Assembly (NCBI GenBank): GCA_020024215.1
Contig: JAHHUC010000009.1
Coordinates: 1 to 40,751, forward strand
From: Oscillospiraceae bacterium
GTDB lineage: Bacteria > Bacillota > Clostridia > Oscillospirales > Ruminococcaceae
DNA length: 40,751 bases
Reading direction: 5' to 3'
Part shown: positions 31,320 to 39,313 of the stretch, piece after piece
How the letters are laid out: the number at the start of each line of letters is the position of its first letter
Numbering within the stretch: position 1 is the stretch's first letter
Position numbers and translations under genes: made by a program
Notes under the pieces: generated by a model
Told to the model about the DNA's origin: nothing
What the model saw: only the letters and a program-made list of their open reading frames with translations
The model's database searches: none

Positions 31320-31649
31320 CTATTCCTTATCGCTGAATGTTGCGCCGCACTTCTTGCAGCAGCGTACCTTTGTGCCGTCAGAGAGAATCTTGTGAGCAAG
31401 TCTGGTGGGCTTTGCGCAGGAAGGGCAAACCACCATAACCTTGGAGGCATACATGGCACCTTCTGCCTTGACAATTCCGCCTGCTTCGCCCTGACGGCGA
31501 GGCTTAACGTGCTTTGTCACCATATTGATGCCTTCAACAATGACCTTTTTCTCCTTGGGAGAAGTCTCCAGCACCTTGCCCTGCTTGCCCTTATCCTTTC
31601 CGGACAGTACGACTATGGTATCATCTTTTCTTACATGAAGCTTATTCAT
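31320..31649 (-). CDS. rplX: 50S ribosomal protein L24
   Basis: L24 starts 50S assembly at the 5' end of 23S rRNA. The 109-residue protein has an N-terminal KOW motif (DDTIVVLSGKDKGKQGKV) and a C-terminal zinc-ribbon-like part with CPSC and CKKC, a common bacterial variant. It lies between rplN and rplE. Confidence 0.98.
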   Translation of the reverse strand: MNKLHVRKDDTIVVLSGKDKGKQGKVLETSPKEKKVIVEGINMVTKHVKPRRQGEAGGIVKAEGAMYASKVMVVCPSCAKPTRLAHKILSDGTKVRCCKKCGATFSDKE

Positions 31650-31665
31650 TATCGTACACCTTCCT

Positions 31666-32034
31666 TTACAGAACCTCGGGAGCGAGGCTTAAAATTTTAA
31701 GAAAATCTCTTTCGCGCAGTTCTCTTGCAACCGGTCCGAAGATACGGGTTCCCTTGGGGGACTTATCTTCCTTGACAATAACTGCTGCGTTTTCATCGAA
31801 CCTGATGTAGGTTCCGTCATTTCTTCTTATAGGAGCGGCTGTTCTTACGATGACAGCCTTTACAACGTCGCCCTTCTTTACAGCGCCGCCGGGGGCAGCC
31901 TTCTTTACAGAAGCAACAACAATGTCGCCCACTCCTGCATATCTTCTTCTTGTACCGCCTAATACTCTGATGCACATAAGCTCCTTGGCGCCTGTGTTGT
32001 CGGCAACCTTCATGCGTGTCTGCATCTGAACCAT
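31666..32034 (-). CDS. rplN: 50S ribosomal protein L14
   Basis: L14 lies at the subunit interface and contacts 16S rRNA. The start was placed at 32034 (MVQMQTRMKVADNTGAKE), where AAAGGAGG lies upstream; the open frame runs 31 codons further without family similarity. The resulting 122 residues are the standard length. It follows rpsQ by 108 bp, one of the wider gaps in the cluster. Confidence 0.97.
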   Translation of the reverse strand: MVQMQTRMKVADNTGAKELMCIRVLGGTRRRYAGVGDIVVASVKKAAPGGAVKKGDVVKAVIVRTAAPIRRNDGTYIRFDENAAVIVKEDKSPKGTRIFGPVARELRERDFLKILSLAPEVL

Positions 32035-32142
32035 AAGTGGTATCCTCCTTTCAAAAAAGCGATCCTGCCGGGGCCATGCTTTTTTTATTTGACCGCTGCC
32101 GGAAAAAATTCCGGCGCTCAGGATCACACACCGAAAGAAATA

Positions 32143-32400
32143 TTACTTAGCTCTTTCGATGATTTCAACAACTCTCCAGTGCTTATCCTTAGAGAGCTTT
32201 CTTGTCTCCATGCAGAGAACCTTGTCACCTGCACGGCAGGCATTTTCAGCGTCATGTGCCTTAAACTTTACTGTGCGCTTGATGATCTTCTTGTAAAGGG
32301 GATGGCGAACGCTGTCCTTAACTGCAACAACGACGGTCTTATCCATCTTATCGGAAACAACAACGCCGGTGATGGTTTTTCTTAAATTTCTGTCGCTCAC
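32143..32400 (-). CDS. rpsQ: 30S ribosomal protein S17
   Basis: S17 binds the 5' domain of 16S rRNA. The 85-residue OB-fold protein has KTITGVVVSDKMDKTVVV and ETRKLSKDKHWRVVEI. The start codon is GTG, preceded by AGGAGG. It lies 13 bp after rpmC. Confidence 0.98.
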   Translation of the reverse strand: MSDRNLRKTITGVVVSDKMDKTVVVAVKDSVRHPLYKKIIKRTVKFKAHDAENACRAGDKVLCMETRKLSKDKHWRVVEIIERAK

Positions 32401-32413
32401 GATTTATCCTCCT

Positions 32414-32611
32414 CTACTTATTTTCTGCAGCTTTTTCACCCAGAAGCGTCTTAACTCTTGCAATATCCTTGCGGACAGCAACAAGACGGAGGGGATTTTC
32501 AAGCTGGTTTACAGTATGCTGAAAGCGAAGGTTAAAAAGCTCTTCCTTTAAATCAGCAAGCTTCTGGTTAAGCTCGTTGACGCTTAACTCTCTTAATTCT
32601 TTAGCCTTCAT
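32414..32611 (-). CDS. rpmC: 50S ribosomal protein L29
   Basis: L29 lies beside the exit tunnel and helps bind trigger factor and SRP. The 65-residue helical hairpin reads MKAKELRELSVNELNQKL with LFNLRFQHTVNQLENPLR. Its ATG overlaps the rplP stop (TAATG), indicating coupled translation. Confidence 0.98.
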   Translation of the reverse strand: MKAKELRELSVNELNQKLADLKEELFNLRFQHTVNQLENPLRLVAVRKDIARVKTLLGEKAAENK

Positions 32612-33042
32612 TAGCCTTCAACCTCCTCTGTGGCAACTTCCTTTTTGATGAACTTGCACTTGCAGGGAAGCTTATACATAGCAAGACGCATAGCCTCTCT
32701 GGCAAGCTCCTCAGATACGCCGCCTATCTCAAAGAGTACTCTGCCGGGCTTAACTACTGCTACCCAGTACTCAGGTGAACCCTTTCCGGAGCCCATACGA
32801 GTCTCAGCGGGCTTTTCTGTAACGGGCTTGTCGGGGAATATCTTTATCCAAACCTGACCGCCTCTTTTGATATAACGTGTCATGGCAATACGGGCTGCCT
32901 CGATCTGATTGGATGTTATCCAGCAGGGCTCCAAAGCCTGAAGGCCGAAATCTCCGTTGGAAACAAAGTTTCCTCTGAGAGCCTTGCCCTTCATTCTGCC
33001 CCTGTGAACACGTCTGAACTTAACTCTCTTTGGCAGAAGCAT
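32611..33042 (-). CDS. rplP: 50S ribosomal protein L16
   Basis: L16 shapes the A-site region of the 50S subunit. The 143-residue protein begins MLLPKRVKFRRVHRGRMKG and has IKIFPDKPVTEKPAETRMG and KGSPEYWVAVVKPGR, all conserved. It overlaps rpsC by one base and rpmC by three. Confidence 0.98.
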   Translation of the reverse strand: MLLPKRVKFRRVHRGRMKGKALRGNFVSNGDFGLQALEPCWITSNQIEAARIAMTRYIKRGGQVWIKIFPDKPVTEKPAETRMGSGKGSPEYWVAVVKPGRVLFEIGGVSEELAREAMRLAMYKLPCKCKFIKKEVATEEVEG

Positions 33043-33746
33043 TATCTGTTGCCTCCTTCCTTGCGGGAATCATTTCTTTCTCTTCTGGGCTTTTTAACCT
33101 CGCCCAGAACCTCTCCTGCGTAAACCCAAACCTTTACGCCCAGCTTTCCGTAGGTTGTGTCAGCCTCGGCAAAGCCGTAGTCGATGTCGGCTCTTATTGT
33201 CTGGAGGGGAATTGTTCCTTCGTGGTATCTCTCTGTTCTTGCAATTTCGGCTCCGCCTACACGGCCGGAAACCTGAACCTTGATGCCCATAGCTCCCATT
33301 CTCATGGCGCGGCCTATTGCCTGCTTCATGGCTCTTCTGAAGGACACTCTGTCAACCAGCTGTGCTGCAATGGATTCTGCAACCAGCTGTGCGTTCTTTT
33401 CAACCTGCTTAACCTCGATAACATTTACAAAGACATTAAGCTTCTTGTCCTTGTTCTTGTTGATGAGCTTTTCGCAGTCTGCTCTTAACTTTTCAATTTC
33501 GGCGCCGCCTTTTCCGATAACAACGCCGGGACGAGCGCAGTGGATGTGAATTCTAACCTTTTCGGCGTCTCTCTCAATTTCAATTTTGGGAACGCCTGCG
33601 TCATAAAGACGCTTCTTGAGATAATTTCTCAGCTGGTAATCTTCAACAAGGATATCACCGAAAGCGTTATCCTTGGCAAACCAGCGGGAATCCCAGTTCT
33701 TGATTACGCCTACGCGCAGTCCGTGGGGATTTACTTTCTGGCCCAT
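33042..33746 (-). CDS. rpsC: 30S ribosomal protein S3
   Basis: S3 lines the mRNA entry channel and has helicase activity with S4 and S5. The 234-residue protein has an N-terminal MGQKVNPHGLRVGVIK, a KH domain with GVVIGKGGAEIEKL, and a C-terminal domain with GRVGGAEIARTE. The basic tail SRKEGGNR ends it. It follows rplV by 22 bp. Confidence 0.98.
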   Translation of the reverse strand: MGQKVNPHGLRVGVIKNWDSRWFAKDNAFGDILVEDYQLRNYLKKRLYDAGVPKIEIERDAEKVRIHIHCARPGVVIGKGGAEIEKLRADCEKLINKNKDKKLNVFVNVIEVKQVEKNAQLVAESIAAQLVDRVSFRRAMKQAIGRAMRMGAMGIKVQVSGRVGGAEIARTERYHEGTIPLQTIRADIDYGFAEADTTYGKLGVKVWVYAGEVLGEVKKPRRERNDSRKEGGNR

Positions 33747-33768
33747 TTAGTTTACCTCCTCTTTCGGA

Positions 33769-34107
33769 TTAATTCTCTAACTCTCTAACCACCATAGTGA
33801 TATGTGAGGTTCTCTTGTTGATTCTGTATGCTCTGCCCTGAGCTCTGGGCATGATTCTCTTCATTACCATACCGGGTGTTACAAAGCACTCAGATACATA
33901 AAGATGATTCTTGTTCATGCTGTGGTTGTTCTCCGCATTGGCCATTGCGCTCTTTAAGAGCTTTGCAACAGGCTCGCTTGCAGACTTGGGAGTGTTCTCA
34001 AGAATTGCTAATGCAACATCTGCAGGCTTGTTTCTGATAAGATCTAAAACGATCTGCACCTTGCGGGGAGCAATACGCACACCTCTAAGATATGCTCTGG
34101 CTTCCAT
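33769..34107 (-). CDS. rplV: 50S ribosomal protein L22
   Basis: L22 lines the exit tunnel with an extended hairpin, the site of macrolide-resistance changes in other bacteria. The 112-residue protein has RIAPRKVQIVLDLIRNKPA and the loop region MKRIMPRAQGRAYRINKR without evident insertion. It lies 26 bp after rpsS. Confidence 0.98.
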   Translation of the reverse strand: MEARAYLRGVRIAPRKVQIVLDLIRNKPADVALAILENTPKSASEPVAKLLKSAMANAENNHSMNKNHLYVSECFVTPGMVMKRIMPRAQGRAYRINKRTSHITMVVRELEN

Positions 34108-34133
34108 CTAGATTTCCTCCTTCTTCCGACCGG

Positions 34134-34409
34134 CTAGTTTCCGGTCTTTTTGCTTCCTGCGTGTCCTCTGAAGGTTCTGGTGGGGGCAAACTCTCCCAGC
34201 TTGTGACCTACCATGTCCTCGGTTACATACACAGGAACATGCTTTCTTCCGTCGTGAACAGCAATTGTGTGTCCAACAAAATCAGGGAAGATTGTAGAGG
34301 AACGGCTCCATGTCTTTAAAACACGCTTTTCATCAGAGGCGTTCATTGCCTTGATTCTTTCAAGGAGCTTCTCGTGGACGAAAGGTCCTTTTTTAATACT
34401 TCTGCCCAT
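34134..34409 (-). CDS. rpsS: 30S ribosomal protein S19
   Basis: S19 forms the tip of the 30S head with S13. The 91-residue protein begins MGRSIKKGPFVHEKLL and has STIFPDFVGHTIAVHDGRKHVP and KLGEFAPTRTFRGH, the family signature. It lies 16 bp after rplB. Confidence 0.98.
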   Translation of the reverse strand: MGRSIKKGPFVHEKLLERIKAMNASDEKRVLKTWSRSSTIFPDFVGHTIAVHDGRKHVPVYVTEDMVGHKLGEFAPTRTFRGHAGSKKTGN

Positions 34410-34425
34410 ATTCTAAAACGCCTCC

Positions 34426-35259
34426 TTACTTATCATTTCTTCTCTTAACAATATACTTGTTAGAGCTCTTTTTCTTATTTCTGGTCTTATAACCGAGAGC
34501 GGGCTTGCCCCAGGGTGTAACAGGTCCGGGATGACCGATGGGGGACTTGCCCTCACCACCGCCGTGGGGGTGGTCGCAGGGGTTCATAACAGAGCCTCTT
34601 ACAGTGGGTCTTATTCCCATGTGGCGTGTTCTTCCTGCCTTGCCCAAAGCAACATTCTCATGGTCGATGTTTGAAACCTGACCGATTGTTGCCATGCAGG
34701 TGTCGGGAACATTTCTAAGCTCTCCGGAGGGAAGTCTTAAAAGCGCCATGTTGTTTTCCTTTGCCATAAGCTGAGCCATAACTCCGGCTGCTCTTACAAG
34801 CTGTGCGCCCTTTCCGGGATAAAGCTCAACATTGTGAACAAAGGTACCTGTGGGGATGTTCTTGAGCATGAGAGCGTTTCCAACCTTGATGTCAACGCCT
34901 TCGCCGCTCATGATAACATCGCCGACTTTAAGCTCGTTGGGGGCGATGATGTATCTCTTCTCGCCGCTTTCATACTGAACAAGAGCGATGAATGCGGAAC
35001 GATTGGGATCATACTCGATTGTCTTTACTGTTGCGGGGATACCGTTCATATCTCTCTTCCAGTCAATGATACGGTACTTTCTTCTATTGCCGCCGCCGTG
35101 GTGACGAACGGTTATCTTGCCGGTGTTGTTTCTGCCTGCTGTCTTTTTGATGACAGCCAAGAGGCTCTTCTCGGGAGCAACCTTGGAGAGAACGGAGTAG
35201 TCGGTTGTGGACATATCACGTCTTCCGGCAGTAGTCGGCTTGTAAAATTTAATTGCCAT
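34426..35259 (-). CDS. rplB: 50S ribosomal protein L2
   Basis: L2 is a core 50S protein near the peptidyl-transferase centre. The 277-residue protein has the N-terminal OB fold, the SH3-like middle part and the signature MNPCDHPHGGGEGKSPIG, whose histidine is the residue tied to peptide-bond formation in Escherichia coli. It follows rplW after 64 bp. Confidence 0.98.
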   Translation of the reverse strand: MAIKFYKPTTAGRRDMSTTDYSVLSKVAPEKSLLAVIKKTAGRNNTGKITVRHHGGGNRRKYRIIDWKRDMNGIPATVKTIEYDPNRSAFIALVQYESGEKRYIIAPNELKVGDVIMSGEGVDIKVGNALMLKNIPTGTFVHNVELYPGKGAQLVRAAGVMAQLMAKENNMALLRLPSGELRNVPDTCMATIGQVSNIDHENVALGKAGRTRHMGIRPTVRGSVMNPCDHPHGGGEGKSPIGHPGPVTPWGKPALGYKTRNKKKSSNKYIVKRRNDK

Positions 35260-35323
35260 ATTGACCTTTCACTCCTCATAATCGTTTAGCGGGGTTATGA
35301 GCACCCCATACATTTTTTATTTA

Positions 35324-35620
35324 TTACATCATGCTTTCAAAGAATTCTATCTTCTTGGAATCGGGCTTGATTGTTACAATGGCCTTCTTCCAGCTTCTTC
35401 TCTGACCGCTTGTTCTGCCCATCACCTTAACCTTGCCTGTTACGTGCATGGTGTTGACGGACTTTACCTTTGTGCCTGCAAAAAGCTTTTCAACAGCTTC
35501 TGCAATCTCTATCTTGTTGGCATCCTTTGCAACTTCAAAGGTGTATCTGCCGTTCATGATACCGCTCATAGAACGCTCTGTGATGATAGGTCTTATAATA
35601 ATATCCTGTGCGAGTTTCAT
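35324..35620 (-). CDS. rplW: 50S ribosomal protein L23
   Basis: L23 sits at the tunnel exit and docks trigger factor and SRP. The 98-residue protein has DIIIRPIITERSMSGI and the basic loop GKVKVMGRTSGQRRSWKKA. Its start overlaps the rplD stop by one base. Gene order L3-L4-L23-L2 is standard. Confidence 0.98.
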   Translation of the reverse strand: MKLAQDIIIRPIITERSMSGIMNGRYTFEVAKDANKIEIAEAVEKLFAGTKVKSVNTMHVTGKVKVMGRTSGQRRSWKKAIVTIKPDSKKIEFFESMM

Positions 35621-36243
35621 TAAGCGTACACCTCCTCAATCTTAGATAAAGCATCCTTTGAGAGGATGAGCTTCTGATTGTTTATAATATCGTAAACATT
35701 GATGGTGTTGGGAAGAGCTGTCACAACTCCGGGCACGTTGGAAGCAGAGCCTATCAAAAACTCGTTCTTCTCGCCGTTTACAATGAGTGCCTTTCTGTCA
35801 GCTCCCAAAGCCTTGAGCATGTTGACAACATTCTTTGTCTTATAGCTGTCGAACTTGAATTCGTCAACCACGATGAGGTTTTCCTCCAGCACCTTGGAAG
35901 ATAAAGCGGACTTTAATGCAAGTCTCTTAACCTTCTTGTTCAGTGAGAAGGAGTAATCTCTGGGCTTGGGGCCTAAAGCTACACCGCCGTGATACCACTG
36001 GGGAGCTCTGATGGAGCCCTGACGTGCATGGCCTGTGCCCTTCTGTCTCCAGGGCTTTCTTCCGCCGCCTCTTACCTCAGCTCTTGTGAGGGTGGACTGT
36101 GTGCCCTGTCTCTGGTTGGCAAGATACTGTCTGACCACTGCATGAACAGCAGCGGCATTGGGCTCTATTGCGAAGATTGCATCAGAAAGTGTAACCTCTC
36201 CAACCTTCTCGCCCTGCATATTTAATACGTTAACGTTAGCCAT
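35620..36243 (-). CDS. rplD: 50S ribosomal protein L4
   Basis: L4 reaches into the exit tunnel with a long loop, seen here as GGGRKPWRQKGTGHARQGSIR. In Escherichia coli L4 also represses its own S10 operon through the leader. The 207-residue protein has normal length. Whether L4 acts on the terminator-bearing leader found here is unknown; that mechanism has been described mainly in Gammaproteobacteria. Confidence 0.98.
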   Translation of the reverse strand: MANVNVLNMQGEKVGEVTLSDAIFAIEPNAAAVHAVVRQYLANQRQGTQSTLTRAEVRGGGRKPWRQKGTGHARQGSIRAPQWYHGGVALGPKPRDYSFSLNKKVKRLALKSALSSKVLEENLIVVDEFKFDSYKTKNVVNMLKALGADRKALIVNGEKNEFLIGSASNVPGVVTALPNTINVYDIINNQKLILSKDALSKIEEVYA

Positions 36244-36261
36244 TCTTTATTCCTCCTTCCA

Positions 36262-36903
36262 TTAAGCCTTTTCGCACTTAACGGCATTGGTGATGCAAAC
36301 GATTCCGCCGCGAGGTCCGGGGATAGCACCCTTTAATGCAATGAGATTGTTTTCGGCATCAACCTTTACAATGTCAAGGTTCTGCACGGTAACTCTCTCG
36401 CTTCCCATGTGTCCTGCCATCTTCTTGCCCTTCATTATCTTGGAGGGGTCGGAGTTAGCTCCCAGGGAGCCTGCCTGACGGGCAACGGGGCCTGTGCCGT
36501 GTGTTGCCTTGAGGGAGTGAGAGCCGAATCTCTTGATGGGGCCTGCTGTTCCCTTACCTTTGCTGGTTCCGGCAACATCCACCTTATCTCCGACAGAAAA
36601 TACGTCAGCCTTGATGATGTCACCTACGTTCACACCCTCTGTGGAGGAGAGTCTGAACTCTCTTAATTCCTTCTTGCATGCTACATCGCTCTTTGAAAAG
36701 TGGCCCTTCATAGCCTTGTTGACGTGCTTGTCCGAAACCTCGCCGAAACCGATCTGCACGGATTCATATCCGTCGTTTTCGATTGTCTTCTTCATTACGA
36801 CAACGCAGGGACCTGCTTCAACAACTGTTACAGGAATGAAGTTACCGTTTTCATCGAAGATCTGTGTCATGCCCAATTTTTTTCCGATGATTGCTTTCTG
36901 CAT
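36262..36903 (-). CDS. rplC: 50S ribosomal protein L3
   Basis: L3 starts 50S assembly and reaches the peptidyl-transferase centre. The 213-residue protein begins MQKAIIGKKLGMTQIFDENG and has the loop region FGSHSLKATHGTGPVARQAGS and KMAGHMGSERVTVQNL. It follows rpsJ by 68 bp. Confidence 0.98.
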   Translation of the reverse strand: MQKAIIGKKLGMTQIFDENGNFIPVTVVEAGPCVVVMKKTIENDGYESVQIGFGEVSDKHVNKAMKGHFSKSDVACKKELREFRLSSTEGVNVGDIIKADVFSVGDKVDVAGTSKGKGTAGPIKRFGSHSLKATHGTGPVARQAGSLGANSDPSKIMKGKKMAGHMGSERVTVQNLDIVKVDAENNLIALKGAIPGPRGGIVCITNAVKCEKA

Positions 36904-36971
36904 TTGTGTTTTCCTCCTTTGGTTATTGGTTGGCAGAAGCCAACATTACCTTTGCTCGCCTGTTCTCAAGC

Positions 36972-37283
36972 TTAGAGCTTTATCTCTATCTCAACTCCGG
37001 CGGGCAGCTCAAGACCTGTCAAAGCTTCAACAGTTTTGTTGGAAGGTCTTAATATATCGATAAGACGCTTGTGAGTTCTGGACTCAAACTGCTCACGGCT
37101 GTCCTTATACTTGTGAACAGCTCTGAGGATTGTAACCACTTCCTTCTCTGTGGGAAGGGGAATGGGTCCGCTCACCTTAGCACCTGTGCGCCTTGCGGTT
37201 TCCACAATCTTTTCAGCCGCCTGATCCACAACCTGATGCTCATAGCCTCTTACACGAATTCTGATTTTTTCCTTGACTGCCAT
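36972..37283 (-). CDS. rpsJ: 30S ribosomal protein S10
   Basis: S10 (NusE) works in the 30S head and in transcription antitermination with NusB. The start was set at 37283 (MAVKEKIRIRVRGYEH), with TAGGAGG upstream; the open frame runs 19 codons further without family similarity. This gives 103 residues, the family norm. Conserved parts include SGPIPLPTEKEVVTILRAVH and KRLIDIL. It is the first gene of the S10-spc-alpha cluster, preceded by a leader of about 300 bases. Confidence 0.97.
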   Translation of the reverse strand: MAVKEKIRIRVRGYEHQVVDQAAEKIVETARRTGAKVSGPIPLPTEKEVVTILRAVHKYKDSREQFESRTHKRLIDILRPSNKTVEALTGLELPAGVEIEIKL

Positions 37284-37590
37284 TTCATCGCCTCCTAATA
37301 ATTTTTTGTGATTTTCTTCGGCGACAAACCCAAAAGGCACAAAGCCTTTATTTTACTCAATCCACTGTGCCGTGTGTTTTGCAAATTGCCCGTAAAAAAT
37401 CCGGTCAACCGAAAATTTTCGGTCAGCCGGGAACACGACACAATCACTTAACACTTAAGAGCCACATTGAAATTGCTTCATAAGTGGTTCAAAGCGGGTT
37501 CGCCCGGTTTAAAATCGGACATACTCCGTGGAAATTCCCCGCCAGACGGCGGCCACCTCCCACATCAACGCATATCGGTAGCAGTCACGC
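37284..37590 (-). promoter_or_regulatory. Structured leader of the S10 operon
   Basis: The roughly 300-base leader from promoter P2 holds several stems: CCGCC-GTCT-GGCGG (37539-37552) enclosed by GTGG/CCAC, a CGGG-CGAA-CCCG tetraloop hairpin (about 37495-37506), CACTTA / TAAGTG pairings between about 37440 and 37490, and then a terminator hairpin at 37394-37430. About 110 bases remain between that hairpin and rpsJ. No upstream peptide with a good ribosome binding site was seen. The arrangement suggests control by conditional termination. Confidence 0.55.
37394..37430 (-). terminator. Intrinsic terminator inside the S10 leader (candidate attenuator)
   Basis: On the minus strand CCGG..ACCGAAAA / TTTTCGGT..CCGG form a 12-bp stem with a three-base internal loop, followed by ATTTTTTAC. 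It lies about 160-190 bases after the P2 start and 111 bases before rpsJ, in the sense orientation. Unless it is bypassed, the entire ribosomal cluster would be cut off. Confidence 0.7.
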
Positions 37591-37596
37591 TCGATT

Positions 37597-37625
37597 ATAA
37601 TAGCATGAGGCGGTGCAAATTGCAA
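37597..37625 (-). promoter_or_regulatory. S10 operon promoter P2 (proximal)
   Basis: On the minus strand TTGCAA (37620-37625) and TATTAT (37597-37602) are spaced by 17 bp; the -10 continues into TATTATAAT, so a TATAAT three bases on is an alternative. Transcription should start near 37590. Confidence 0.75.
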
Positions 37626-37843
37626 GTACTTTTTAAAAAAAATCTACAAATCTATGAGATTTTTTTCTCTCTTTAGCACAAAGCCTCTTACAAGCTGTCG
37701 GCAAAAGCTGTTTTTTGTTCATTTTCAACATAAAACCGAGCTGCATACAGACCTTAAAGCAAGCTTAAACGGCTGTAATATCGGCTTTTATATTTTTTCT
37801 TCTGCCGGCTTACCGTCATGATTTTTATTTGAGCGTGTTTTTT

Positions 37844-37872
37844 ATTATAACTTATGAATTTGATATTTGCAA
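37844..37872 (-). promoter_or_regulatory. S10 operon promoter P1 (distal)
   Basis: On the minus strand TTGCAA (37867-37872) and TATAAT (37844-37849) are spaced by 17 bp. It lies 247 bp upstream of P2, uses the same -35 hexamer, and faces rpsJ. Bacillus subtilis is known to have two promoters for this cluster. Between P1 and P2 no gene was seen, only AT-rich DNA. Confidence 0.65.
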
Positions 37873-37960
37873 TAAAAATTTTTAAGAATGTCAACATTTA
37901 TCAGAAAAAGCCTTGCAGGGCAAACAGCCGCTTGGCAGAATATGAGGACAGACCTGCATT

Positions 37961-38644
37961 TTATGCCTTTCTTTCATACAATATATAAAGCTTTGTTTTG
38001 TTCGCTCCGCCGATGCCGAAAAACAGGGCTGAAAATATTCTGCCCCAAAAATAATAGTGGGAATCATATTTTAAAACACGGCAGGAGGGATTATTTTTCT
38101 CCCATTGGCTCAAAAGCTTCTCCTCCTCCTTTTTAAAGCAGGAAAAGCTATCCACTATGTCGATGCCGTAAATTTCCCCCTCTCCCTTTCTCTGATTGTA
38201 AAAAACGGCTATGCTTTTTAATTTGGCTGTGGGCACAAAGAGAGAAAGGGTATCTGCCGTAGAAAAGCTGCAATCTATACCATAAATGCCTTGGGCATTA
38301 AGCAGCCAGTAATTTATCCTGCCTATAAATTCAGCCTCGGTCATTCTTTTATCCCTCTGAAAAATGAAAAAGCCGGCGTTTTTCTTTTCTCTGTCACAAT
38401 AGGGACAAAAATCCATGCTGCCGGGAATTTTTCCGCCGCAATAGACACACTTGGAGCTGCTGTTGGGGTTATTCTGCAATATAAAGGGCGGAAGCGGAAA
38501 GCCTTCCTTTGCAGACAGATACTTTGTTCCGCTTTTAAAGGAAAGTGAACCGTTCTCATTCACATATTTATATGTGAATACACCCACATAAACAAGCAGC
38601 CAGAATATAAAAAATTTGAGCACTCCTATTAAAAAGCCTGCCAA
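37961..38644 (-). CDS. Membrane-anchored zinc-ribbon protein of unknown function
   Basis: I do not recognise this family. The protein has one N-terminal membrane helix (GFLIGVLKFFIFWLLVYVGVF), then a zinc ribbon with CVYC and CPYC, then a cytoplasmic-type domain of about 140 residues without known motifs. The longest open frame begins at a TTG at 38683, but that codon overlaps the -10 box of the gene's own promoter; TTG at 38644 has GGGGAG seven bases upstream and gives 227 residues. It lies just upstream of the S10 promoters and is probably a single-gene unit. No clear terminator follows. Confidence 0.75.
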   Translation of the reverse strand: MAGFLIGVLKFFIFWLLVYVGVFTYKYVNENGSLSFKSGTKYLSAKEGFPLPPFILQNNPNSSSKCVYCGGKIPGSMDFCPYCDREKKNAGFFIFQRDKRMTEAEFIGRINYWLLNAQGIYGIDCSFSTADTLSLFVPTAKLKSIAVFYNQRKGEGEIYGIDIVDSFSCFKKEEEKLLSQWEKNNPSCRVLKYDSHYYFWGRIFSALFFGIGGANKTKLYILYERKA

Positions 38645-38682
38645 AACACAACTCCCCTTTTGATAATACAACAGTTTAAACA

Positions 38683-38712
38683 ATTATATTATCAATATAA
38701 TCGGTAAGTCAA
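38683..38712 (-). promoter_or_regulatory. Promoter of the zinc-ribbon gene
   Basis: On the minus strand TTGACT (38707-38712) and TATAAT (38683-38688) are spaced by 18 bp. The transcript would start near 38676, about 30 bases before the chosen TTG start. The DNA from 38713 to 38991 is AT-rich with no gene and only weak stems. Confidence 0.8.
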
Positions 38713-38991
38713 GAAAAACATGGGTTTGACTTCTGATATGACCTATTTAATTATTGCTGCACATTTTTCTTTAAAGACTTAAAAAATGCCAAAGGGATAA
38801 AAACTGCGGCTTACATCTTTTGCTGTAAATTGCCCTTGTTTAAAGCTTTTGACCTCTTTTGCACTTTTGCCCATATAAATAAAAACAGCCCATCTTCTGA
38901 TTAGGAATTGAGCTGTTGATAAATTTTAAATTTTAAACAGCACAGGAATTAGAATGTAGATTTAAATGCAAAATGTCAATTTCTAAAACAC

Positions 38992-39070
38992 GCAGCAATT
39001 AAATTTGTGCCAAAAGCTTTTTTACCTGTGCGGATTTAAATTCTTTGCCAAGATATCTTTAGAAAGCGGA
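38992..39070. repeat. Degenerate copy of the 80-bp repeat
   Basis: It begins GCAGCAATTAAATTTGTGCC and continues with AAAAGCTTTTTTACCTGTGCGG and ATTCTTTGCCAAG, but the hairpin is damaged (AGATATCTTTAGAAAGCGG). The 20 bp before it, including AAATGTCAATTTCTAAAACACGCAG-type sequence, match the DNA before the copy at 39314, so the repeated block is about 100 bp here. Confidence 0.75.
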
Positions 39071-39081
39071 AGAAAGCGGGG

Positions 39082-39255
39082 GCTGCGCCAAAAGATTCTT
39101 AGATTTTCCTATGCAGGATATCAATTTTCCTTAAATAGCGCCTCTTGCTGTCAACCAAATTTTTACGCACGGCTAAAGCCATACTTAAAATTTAAAGACA
39201 GCTGCGCCAAAAGATTCTCCCTTTTTCTGCCGCAGGCAGCGGGAAAATCTTTTGC
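39082..39255. repeat. Second repeat type: direct copies and a long nested hairpin
   Basis: GCTGCGCCAAAAGATTCT occurs at 39082-39099 and again at 39201-39218. The second copy pairs with GGGAAAATCTTTTGC at 39241-39255 to form a stem of about 14 bp with one bulge and one mismatch. Inside it is a perfect CTGCC-GCA-GGCAG hairpin (39227-39239). No gene, target-site duplication or transposase is visible. It lies between two copies of the 80-bp repeat. Confidence 0.55.
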
Positions 39256-39313
39256 AAAAATTAAGCTTAACCTAAATGTGCTTATCACGACAAAATGTCA
39301 AGCTTTAACATAC

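Noticed and set aside
37490..37525. tRNA-like T-arm (GGTTCGCCC) in the S10 leader
   Set aside because: No acceptor, anticodon or D-arm can be fitted around it; the bases belong to a CGAA tetraloop hairpin on the other strand.
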